A stretch of DNA of 5,676 bases from Desulfurobacteriaceae bacterium (GTDB taxonomy: Bacteria; Aquificota; Aquificia; Desulfurobacteriales; DQVG01): NCBI GenBank assembly GCA_015661865.1, contig DQVG01000021.1:1-5676 (forward strand), given 5' to 3'. Position 1 is the stretch's first letter, and each line of letters begins with the position of its first letter. This document shows positions 1-5,171 of this stretch, piece by piece. Under the pieces are notes generated by a model, which saw only the letters and a program-made list of their open reading frames with translations, searched no databases and was not told the origin of the DNA. A program made the translations under genes and the position numbers.

Positions 1-870
1 ATAAGCCATCATTAAGACTTGTCCAGTTTTTACATGTTGAGTAATTACAGGTAACAAACCTTGATTTTTATCCCATTTAATTTTTTCGAAAAGTTCTTTG
101 TCTAGTATTTTTAATCTTTGTTTATTTTTAATATCCAAATAAGTTTTTATAAAAGATTTAAGCTCTTCAAAAGCAGCATCTTTACTTAAAAGGGCTATAC
201 CTCCGACTTTACTTACCAGTTTTCTTAATTTTTCATTTGGATGGCTTGTTATAAAAATAATGGGAATATTTTTTATAAATGGAATTAATTTTATTATTTC
301 TCCAGCTTCTAAGCCATTAAGTTTGGGCATAAAAATGTCACTAATAATTAAGTCTGGTAAAAAATTTATGGTTTCCTTAATAAGATCTAAGCCATTATAA
401 ACAACTTTAACTTCAAAATTTTTTTCTAAACTTCGTTCCAAAGCTTTTGCTAAAAATTTACTATCCTCAGCTATAAGTAACTTAAATTTATTAGTTTCAT
501 TAGAACCTCTTTTTCCAGTATCATCTTTAAAAAAATTCTCTATTTTGTTTAACCAGGTTTCCGGCCTTTGTTTTGATAAAAAAAGATCTATATATATGGT
601 AAGATCTTCTATTTTCTCAGAAGGATCTGTTATGGTCATAAAAACTGGAATATTTTTAATTATTTTTATCTTTTTAGCAATCTCCTTTCCATCATTTGGT
701 TTTTCAAAAGATCTCGGAATAATAACAAAATCAAAATTTTCAATTGCAACAGCATCTAAAAATTCATTTAAATTATAAAAAACCTCAACTTTGTTATTAG
801 GATCTACGGATAATATACGTCTTATCATATCCCCCACAGATTTGCTATTTTCTAAAACCCCTATTATCAA
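1..870 (-). CDS. hisI: Tandem receiver domains fused to phosphoribosyl-AMP cyclohydrolase (REC-REC-HisI), 3' part missing
   Basis: Continuous 290-codon minus-strand frame with no stop, open at the left edge. The start is TTG at 870-868: an AGGAG lies 7 bases upstream, and an in-frame TAA two codons upstream excludes a longer protein. Residues 1 to about 115 resemble a REC domain lacking its acidic pair (Glu7-Asn8) and with Pro52 in place of the phospho-acceptor Asp. Residues about 128-248 form a canonical REC: Glu135-Asp136, Asp178 in SDIFMPKLNG, Thr208 and Lys230. After a linker of about 10 residues, 261-290 match the N-terminus of HisI (IKWDKNQGLLPV, then TGQVLMMAY; compare the WEKTDGLMPVIVQH and GEVLML stretches of E. 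coli HisIE). HisI opens the purine ring of phosphoribosyl-AMP, the third step of histidine synthesis, in the cytoplasm. Its metal-binding and catalytic residues, and any HisE domain, lie beyond the window. Inference: phosphorylation or dimerisation of REC2 could control the enzyme. Confidence 0.85.
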   Translation of the reverse strand, partial: MIIGVLENSKSVGDMIRRILSVDPNNKVEVFYNLNEFLDAVAIENFDFVIIPRSFEKPNDGKEIAKKIKIIKNIPVFMTITDPSEKIEDLTIYIDLFLSKQRPETWLNKIENFFKDDTGKRGSNETNKFKLLIAEDSKFLAKALERSLEKNFEVKVVYNGLDLIKETINFLPDLIISDIFMPKLNGLEAGEIIKLIPFIKNIPIIFITSHPNEKLRKLVSKVGGIALLSKDAAFEELKSFIKTYLDIKNKQRLKILDKELFEKIKWDKNQGLLPVITQHVKTGQVLMMAY

Positions 871-877
871 TTTTTAG

Positions 878-882
878 CTCCT
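878..882 (-). promoter_or_regulatory. Ribosome binding site fixing a TTG start
   Basis: The minus strand reads AGGAG, 7 bases before the TTG at 870-868. It is the reason for choosing a non-ATG start for the REC-REC-HisI protein. The next in-frame ATG, codon 15, would remove the first strand of the REC1 fold. Confidence 0.7.
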
Positions 883-967
883 ATAAAGATTTTATTTTTT
901 CTTAATTTTACCTTAGTTTTATTTTTCTTGTTTATATAATAATCACCTGCTTTTATAATATTTACAT

Positions 968-982
968 TTGTATAATATACAA
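968..982. promoter_or_regulatory. Perfect 15-bp palindrome, candidate operator
   Basis: TTGTATA-A-TATACAA has two perfect 7-base inverted arms around one central base. It overlaps TATAAT at 971-976 on the plus strand and TATATT/TATTAT-like hexamers on the minus strand. A dimeric repressor bound here could block transcription in either direction. The sequence is AT-rich, so chance is possible, but the arms contain one G/C pair each and the site lies between divergent genes. No regulator gene is visible in the window, so the binding protein is unknown. Confidence 0.35.
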
Positions 983-1037
983 CGCAAATAGAAATATTTA
1001 ACTCATGTTTTAAGTTTATTTTATTTTTTCAAGTCTT

Positions 1038-1067
1038 TTGAGTAATTTAGTAAAATAATGTTATTTT
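1038..1067 (+). promoter_or_regulatory. Weak candidate promoter for pyrF
   Basis: TTGAGT at 1038-1043 (4 of 6 matches to the sigma-70 -35 consensus) is followed after 18 bases by TATTTT at 1062-1067 (4 of 6 matches to -10). Transcription would begin about 50 bases before the pyrF ATG. In DNA this rich in A and T such matches are common, so this is only a candidate. Confidence 0.2.
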
Positions 1068-1112
1068 TAATTTTAAATTATAGAAATTAATATGTAAAAC
1101 AAAATAATAACC

Positions 1113-1118
1113 AAGGTG
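1113..1118 (+). promoter_or_regulatory. Shine-Dalgarno site deciding the pyrF start
   Basis: AAGGTG lies 6 bases before ATG 1125-1127. The in-frame GTG at 1116-1118 is part of this site and so is unlikely to be the start codon. Confidence 0.65.
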
Positions 1119-1124
1119 AAAAAA

Positions 1125-1898
1125 ATGGAAAAACCAAAAATTATAGTTGCATTAGATTTTGATGAAAGAGAAAAAATTTTAAAACTAGTTGAAAAATTAA
1201 GAAAATATACCTCCTACTTTAAAATAGGATTTGAAGCTTTTATGGCTCTTGGGCCTGAGATCATTTCGTGTTTGGTTAATCTTAATTGTAAAGTATTTTT
1301 AGATATTAAACTTTTTGATATCCCAACCACTATGGCCAAAGCTCTTAAAGTTGCGGAAAAATTAAAAGTTTTTATGGTTAATCTTCATTTAATAGCTGGA
1401 AAAGACATTTTAATGAATACTTTAAAAATTTATAAAAATTTAATAGAAGAAAAAAATACATTAATAATAGGAGTAACTACACTTACTTCTTATGCTAACA
1501 ACGATAGCTTTTTTGATATTATAAATTTCAAAAAGATATTAAAACATTTTCAAGATACTCCAAATTATAATTTAATAAAAAGTGCGTATGATATGAAAAA
1601 TTATCGTTTAGTTTTAACCTTATATTTGTCTGATTTAGCAAAAAATATAAATCTAGATGGAGTAGTTTGCTCGGTTCAAGAAAGTAAATATATAAAAACT
1701 TATATTTCAAAAGATTTAAAAACCGTATGTCCTGGAATTCGTCCAGTTTGGGCCTCCCAAGATGATCAAAAGGTCATCTCTACACCAGCTGTGGCCAAAG
1801 AAAACTTGGTAGATTTTATGGTTATAGGTAGACCAATAACAAATGCATCTGATCCTGAAGAAGCTATTTTAAAAATATTAGAAGAGATTTCTAAGTAA
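1125..1898 (+). CDS. pyrF: Orotidine-5'-phosphate decarboxylase
   Basis: PyrF decarboxylates OMP to UMP, the last step of de novo pyrimidine synthesis, as a cytoplasmic TIM-barrel dimer. From the ATG start the protein has 257 residues. Visible motifs are VALDF (8-12), the substrate lysine Lys33 in FKIG, the catalytic Asp60-x-Lys62-x-x-Asp65 in DIKLFDIP, LTS (120-122), DGVVCS (178-183), the phosphate-binding PGIRP (203-207), DDQK and ATP-like STPA after it, and the C-terminal GRPIT (235-239). All key catalytic residues are present. Between LTS and DGVVCS there are 55 residues, about 20 more than I recall for Bacillus PyrF, giving a Lys/Asn/Phe-rich insertion around 124-162. Phe64 occupies the position that is His in many bacterial enzymes. 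The gene is divergent from the REC-REC-HisI gene, and rsgA follows after 93 bases, possibly in the same transcript. Confidence 0.93.
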   Translation: MEKPKIIVALDFDEREKILKLVEKLRKYTSYFKIGFEAFMALGPEIISCLVNLNCKVFLDIKLFDIPTTMAKALKVAEKLKVFMVNLHLIAGKDILMNTLKIYKNLIEEKNTLIIGVTTLTSYANNDSFFDIINFKKILKHFQDTPNYNLIKSAYDMKNYRLVLTLYLSDLAKNINLDGVVCSVQESKYIKTYISKDLKTVCPGIRPVWASQDDQKVISTPAVAKENLVDFMVIGRPITNASDPEEAILKILEEISK

Positions 1899-1991
1899 TT
1901 TAAATTTTTATAGATAAAATAACTATATTAAATAAAATAACCGTTTTATTTCCATTTTTAAAGCTGTAAAAGTTATCTGGGGGATTTTCTT

Positions 1992-2897
1992 ATGAATAAA
2001 GAAAAAAACTTAAAAAGTGGTATTATCACAGAAAAAATAGCTGGAAAACTTGAAGTTTATTGTTTTGAAGATAAAAAAAGTTATTTAGCAATACCTAGGG
2101 GTAAATTGAGGAAAAAAGTAAAAACTCTTTATGCTGGAGATTACGTGTATGGATTAAATATAGATGAAAATACTTTTGCAATAGAAGATATAAAAGAAAG
2201 AAAAAATCTTTTAATAAGACCAAAAGTAGCCAATGCTTCAAAAGCGATTATTGTTCAAACATTTAAAAAACCTGATTTTATTCCATTTTTATTAGATTCT
2301 TTATTAGTAGCCTATGACTACTATGGTTTAGACCCTGTAATAGTATTTAATAAAATAGATCTTTTAAATGAAGATGAAAGAAAGGAATTAGAAAAGGTAA
2401 AAAAAATATATGAAAATGCTGGGTATAAGGTTTATTTAACTAGTGCAATATATAAAGAAGGAATTGATAAGTTAAAAGAAGAATTTGATAAGGATATTTG
2501 CATTCTTGCTGGACCTTCTGGGGTAGGGAAAAGTTCCATTCTATCGGCTTTAACGGGTATAAATTTAAAGGTTCAAGAAGTTTCTGAAAAAACCGAAAGG
2601 GGAAGACACACTACAACTGGAGTAAAACTTATTCCTTTTGGAAAAAATTCTTTTATTGGAGATACACCTGGATTTTCTAAAATAGATGTTTTAGAAATTA
2701 TGGATGAAAAAGATGTTCCAAAGTATTTTAGAGAATTTCTAAGATATTCCTGTCCTTATAAAAATTGTACTCACACTTTAGAAGAAAACTGCTTAGTGAA
2801 AGAAGCTGTTAAAAAAGGGGAAATTTCCTTAGAAAGATATAAATCTTATTTAAAGATGATAAAGAAAAATATTCCTCTTGATGAGTTATTAAAATAA
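1992..2897 (+). CDS. rsgA: Small-ribosomal-subunit biogenesis GTPase RsgA (YjeQ/EngC)
   Basis: RsgA is a GTPase that binds the 30S subunit late in assembly and helps release maturation factors and check the decoding site. This 301-residue protein is a normal length. An N-terminal OB-fold (about 8-70) is followed by the circularly permuted GTPase typical of the family: G4 NKID (120-123), G5 TSA (150-152), the P-loop GPSGVGKS (174-181), the RGRHTTT switch (203-209) and G3 DTPG (224-227). A C-terminal zinc knuckle follows with Cys254, Cys259, His261 and Cys267 (C-x4-C-x-H-x5-C). The ATG is preceded by GGGGGA at 1979-1984 with 7 bases of spacing. It follows pyrF after 93 bases and is convergent with porB. 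No defect is seen. Confidence 0.96.
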   Translation: MNKEKNLKSGIITEKIAGKLEVYCFEDKKSYLAIPRGKLRKKVKTLYAGDYVYGLNIDENTFAIEDIKERKNLLIRPKVANASKAIIVQTFKKPDFIPFLLDSLLVAYDYYGLDPVIVFNKIDLLNEDERKELEKVKKIYENAGYKVYLTSAIYKEGIDKLKEEFDKDICILAGPSGVGKSSILSALTGINLKVQEVSEKTERGRHTTTGVKLIPFGKNSFIGDTPGFSKIDVLEIMDEKDVPKYFREFLRYSCPYKNCTHTLEENCLVKEAVKKGEISLERYKSYLKMIKKNIPLDELLK

Positions 2898-2922
2898 TAA
2901 ATTATAAAATTTATTTAATAAT

Positions 2923-2945
2923 AGTCCCGCCGGGGATGCGGGACT
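2923..2945. terminator. Bidirectional hairpin terminator between rsgA and porB
   Basis: AGTCCCG (2923-2929) and CGGGACT (2939-2945) form a perfect 7-bp GC-rich stem with a 9-base loop, conspicuous in DNA of about 30% GC. It starts 25 bases after the rsgA stop, and its right arm reaches the first base of the porB TAA stop codon (2947-2945), so it can serve both converging transcripts. U-rich tails are imperfect: TTTTT at about 2952-2956 on the plus side and an AT-rich tract on the minus side. An extra AT-only inverted repeat (AATAAATT at 2896-2903, AATTTATT at 2908-2915) lies next to it. Confidence 0.7.
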
Positions 2946-3907
2946 TAAAGGTTTTTGGTCGCTTCTTCTTTTGCTAGTAATTTTTCCCAATTTTTGTCAA
3001 CCATTTCTTGAAGCTTATCAATTAAATGTCTATTTTGAGGAGCAAATAAATGTTTAAATCTACCTTGAACTTTTAAAAATTCTTCAATTGGTTTTTTATT
3101 TCTAGGCTTGTAGTTAATAATATATTTTCCATTAACTACTTCATATAAGGGCCAGTAACAAGTATCTACAGCTAAACGAGAAATTTGAAGACCAATCTCT
3201 TCTTTGTGTCTCCATCCTCTTGGACAAATAGAAAAAATATTTAAAAAAGATGGACCTTTAGTAAATAAAGCTTTTGCAAATTTTCTAATAATATCATTAA
3301 AATGAGCTGGTGTAGTCTGAGCTACATATGGAATATCATGAGCAGCTACAATTTCAGTTAGGTTTTTTCTAGGTTCATCTTTTCCAGGTTTTACTTTTCC
3401 AACAGGCTCAGTTGTAGTATTTGCATAAGTTGGAGTAGCCCCAGACCTTTGAATTCCCGTATTCATATAAGCTTCATTATCGTAACATATATATATAAAA
3501 TCATGTCTTCTTTCTAAAGCTCCGGATAAAGATTGAAGACCTATATCATAAGATCCTCCATCTCCTCCAATAGCTACCACTTTTATTTTTTCATCTTCCT
3601 TAATAACTCCCTTTTTCTTTAAAACCTTTAAAGCAGCTTCTATACCAGATGCCGTTGCACCCGCATTTTCAAAAGCACTGTGAATCCAAGATGTTTCCCA
3701 AGATGTATAGGGATATATAGCCGTACATACTTCTAAACATCCTGTAGCATTTACAAAAACCAATTTATAACCATAATATTTTGCTACTAACGTTAACTGT
3801 CTAAAAATAATAGAAGCTCCACATCCGGCACAAAGTCTATGTCCCGGAGCTAAATCTTCTTTTAAAGAAGCTAATTGCTTAATACTAGGAAATTTTAAAT
3901 TTTCCAT
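2945..3907 (-). CDS. porB: Pyruvate/2-oxoacid:ferredoxin oxidoreductase, beta (TPP-binding) subunit
   Basis: This subunit binds thiamine pyrophosphate and an iron-sulfur cluster and, with alpha, gamma and delta partners, converts pyruvate plus CoA to acetyl-CoA, CO2 and reduced ferredoxin. The 320-residue protein is a usual PorB length. GHRLCAGCG supplies Cys26 and Cys29. With Cys57 (ATGCLEV) and Cys228 (SICPRGW) these match the four cluster ligands of PorB. The TPP/Mg motif is GDGGS (115-119) with YDNEAYMNTG (142-151), followed by QRSGATP. The extended GDGGSYDIGLQSLSGA stretch favours a pyruvate-type enzyme, but the exact 2-oxoacid is inferred. The start has an excellent AAGGAGGA at about 3920-3913. 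Oddly, no porA, porG or porD gene is adjacent: thrB lies 53 bases upstream and the terminator directly downstream, so partner subunits must be encoded elsewhere. Confidence 0.93.
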   Translation of the reverse strand: MENLKFPSIKQLASLKEDLAPGHRLCAGCGASIIFRQLTLVAKYYGYKLVFVNATGCLEVCTAIYPYTSWETSWIHSAFENAGATASGIEAALKVLKKKGVIKEDEKIKVVAIGGDGGSYDIGLQSLSGALERRHDFIYICYDNEAYMNTGIQRSGATPTYANTTTEPVGKVKPGKDEPRKNLTEIVAAHDIPYVAQTTPAHFNDIIRKFAKALFTKGPSFLNIFSICPRGWRHKEEIGLQISRLAVDTCYWPLYEVVNGKYIINYKPRNKKPIEEFLKVQGRFKHLFAPQNRHLIDKLQEMVDKNWEKLLAKEEATKNL

Positions 3908-3932
3908 AAAATTCCTCCTTAACTTTTAAAAT

Positions 3933-3954
3933 TTTTACAAAAATTTTACAAAAA
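3933..3954. repeat. Two perfect tandem copies of an 11-bp AT-rich unit
   Basis: The unit TTTTACAAAAA occurs at 3933-3943 and again at 3944-3954, in the 53-base gap between thrB and porB. It is low-complexity and may be chance. On the minus strand it lies 13 bases upstream of the porB Shine-Dalgarno site. Confidence 0.5.
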
Positions 3955-3960
3955 AGAATA

Positions 3961-4872
3961 TTATTTTTCTATAACTCTAGCTCCATCTAAATCGGCTTTT
4001 AAGATAAGATATTTTGCTTGAATTCCATCACTTTCAAAAACTTCACACATAGCCTTTCCTACTTTATCCTCATTTTCTAAACAAATGGCTGCCATGCAAG
4101 AACCAGCCCCAGACAAAAAGGCAGCTAAAGCTCCTTCATCATAAGCAACTTTTATAATATCCCAAAAGGAGGGGATTAACTTGGATCTATAGGGTTGATG
4201 AATTTTATCTTTTACAGCTTCTTTTAAAAGATGATATTTTCTTTCTTTTAAAGCTGCTATTAAAAGGGCAGTATGTTGAATATTAAATACCGCATCTTTT
4301 AAAGGAACTTGTTTAGGTAAAACTTTTCTACTATCTTCTGTAGATAAATAAATCTCGGGAACCACAACTACTATTTTTAAATCCTCGGGAAAATTTAGTT
4401 TTATATATGAAATTTCATTATCTGTAGCTGCTACTATAAGTCCACCTAGATAAGCGGGCAAAACGTTATCTGGATGACTTTCAAATTTAAAGGAAATATC
4501 TAAAAATTCATCTAAAGAAAGTTTTTTATTTAAAACCTTTTGAGCTGCTAAAATTCCTCCTACAATGGCTGTAGCAGAAGAGCCTAATCCTCTACCAATA
4601 GGAATTCTAATAATTTCAGTAAGCTTTATAGGTACCTCCTTACCTAAATATGCACATGTAGTTTTATAAGCTTTTAAAAATAAATTATCTAAATTTTGAA
4701 GTTTTTCTATATCTTTTTCTGATAAAAAAACTACATCTCCTTCCTTTTTCACCTTAATTTGATAATCTTTAGAAGGTTCTACTATAAACTCATTATATAA
4801 GTTTAAAGCTAAACCTACAGCATCAAAGGCTGGACCTAAATTGGAGGTCGAGGCGGGTACTAAAATTTTCAT
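3961..4872 (-). CDS. thrB: Homoserine kinase (GHMP family)
   Basis: ThrB phosphorylates homoserine with ATP, committing it to threonine (and isoleucine) synthesis in the cytoplasm. From the ATG at 4872 the protein has 303 residues, normal for the family. The three GHMP kinase motifs are in order: PASTSNLGPAFDAVG (6-20), the phosphate-binding loop PIGRGLGSSA (91-100) and SGAGSCMAA (254-262). ESHPDNVLPA (131-140) corresponds to the ThrB EGHPDN motif, with Ser for Gly. STEDSRKVLP (177-186) corresponds to the conserved segment with its arginine at 182. The ATG is chosen over the in-frame GTG at 4881 because AGGAG (4885-4881) overlaps that GTG and sits 8 bases from the ATG. It follows the small membrane protein by 18 bases and precedes porB, probably in the purL operon. 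Confidence 0.93.
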   Translation of the reverse strand: MKILVPASTSNLGPAFDAVGLALNLYNEFIVEPSKDYQIKVKKEGDVVFLSEKDIEKLQNLDNLFLKAYKTTCAYLGKEVPIKLTEIIRIPIGRGLGSSATAIVGGILAAQKVLNKKLSLDEFLDISFKFESHPDNVLPAYLGGLIVAATDNEISYIKLNFPEDLKIVVVVPEIYLSTEDSRKVLPKQVPLKDAVFNIQHTALLIAALKERKYHLLKEAVKDKIHQPYRSKLIPSFWDIIKVAYDEGALAAFLSGAGSCMAAICLENEDKVGKAMCEVFESDGIQAKYLILKADLDGARVIEK

Positions 4873-4880
4873 AGTTTTCA

Positions 4881-4885
4881 CTCCT
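4881..4885 (-). promoter_or_regulatory. Shine-Dalgarno site deciding the thrB start
   Basis: The minus strand reads AGGAG here, 8 bases before ATG 4872-4870. The GTG at 4881-4879 overlaps the site itself, leaving no room for ribosome spacing, so the three extra N-terminal residues are unlikely. Confidence 0.65.
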
Positions 4886-4890
4886 AAAAA

Positions 4891-5169
4891 TTATTTTTCT
4901 TCTATAACATAGTAAAGATTTGTATCAACTTTTTTTCCATTTACAATTAAAGAAATAGAACCATCTGGTCTTCTTTCAAAACGAATATCCCCTTTATAAA
5001 CTTTTACAGGTTTTGTAGAAAAAGGAGTATAAAGATAAACTATTCTATTTAATCCAATAATATCTGCTTCAAGTCCTCTTATTTTATGTTTTATTATGGG
5101 GAAGTTAGAAACTAAGATTAAAATAATAATAATTAAAAAGATAATAAGAAAAGGATATAACTTTCTCAT
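4891..5169 (-). CDS. Small single-pass membrane-anchored protein of unknown function
   Basis: I do not recognise this 92-residue protein. Residues 1-4 (MRKL) are basic and residues about 5-24 are an uninterrupted hydrophobic helix rich in Ile, Leu and Phe, so it is probably an N-terminal membrane anchor or uncleaved signal. A basic patch (KHKIRG, about 27-32) follows, then a soluble tail of about 60 residues whose alternating pattern suggests beta strands (IVYLYT, VKVYKGDIRFE, ISLIVNGKKV). It has no cysteines and no lipobox. The gene looks real: its ATG lies 2 bases after the purL TAG, with AGGA 6 bases upstream inside the purL 3' end, which suggests translational coupling, and thrB starts 18 bases downstream. 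Nothing in the sequence connects it to purine or threonine synthesis. Confidence 0.75.
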   Translation of the reverse strand: MRKLYPFLIIFLIIIILILVSNFPIIKHKIRGLEADIIGLNRIVYLYTPFSTKPVKVYKGDIRFERRPDGSISLIVNGKKVDTNLYYVIEEK

Positions 5170-5171
5170 GA

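Larger units (their letters stand above)
871..1124. other. Divergent intergenic region between the REC-REC-HisI gene and pyrF
   Basis: This very AT-rich stretch of 254 bases separates two divergently transcribed genes, so it should carry promoters for both. It contains several TATAAT-like hexamers (for example 935-940 and 971-976 on the plus strand), a perfect palindrome at 968-982 and the Shine-Dalgarno sites of both genes. No -35/-10 pair with near-consensus sequence and spacing stands out. I see no coding frame, riboswitch or tRNA here. Confidence 0.6.

Noticed and set aside
61..180. Two separate genes, a response regulator and a downstream hisI
   Set aside because: There is no stop codon between the domains and no usable start with a ribosome site in the linker; the reading frame was followed codon by codon to base 1.
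545..778. Plus-strand open frame of 77 codons with a hydrophobic stretch
   Set aside because: It lies antisense inside the REC1 coding region, has no ribosome site, and its hydrophobic pattern is explained by the complementary frame.
1116..1124. GTG start for pyrF giving three extra residues
   Set aside because: The GTG is part of the AAGGTG ribosome site; ATG 1125 has correct spacing.
1528..1710. Minus-strand open frame of 60 codons
   Set aside because: It is antisense to pyrF, whose frame is fully supported by conserved motifs; AT-rich DNA produces such frames by chance.
1930..1951. Inverted repeat AAATAAAA / TTTTATTT between pyrF and rsgA
   Set aside because: The 8-bp stem contains only A-T pairs and has no U-run, so it is too weak and too likely by chance to call a terminator.
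4873..4881. GTG start for thrB giving three extra residues
   Set aside because: The GTG overlaps the AGGAG ribosome site; ATG 4872 is 8 bases downstream and begins right at the conserved first strand.
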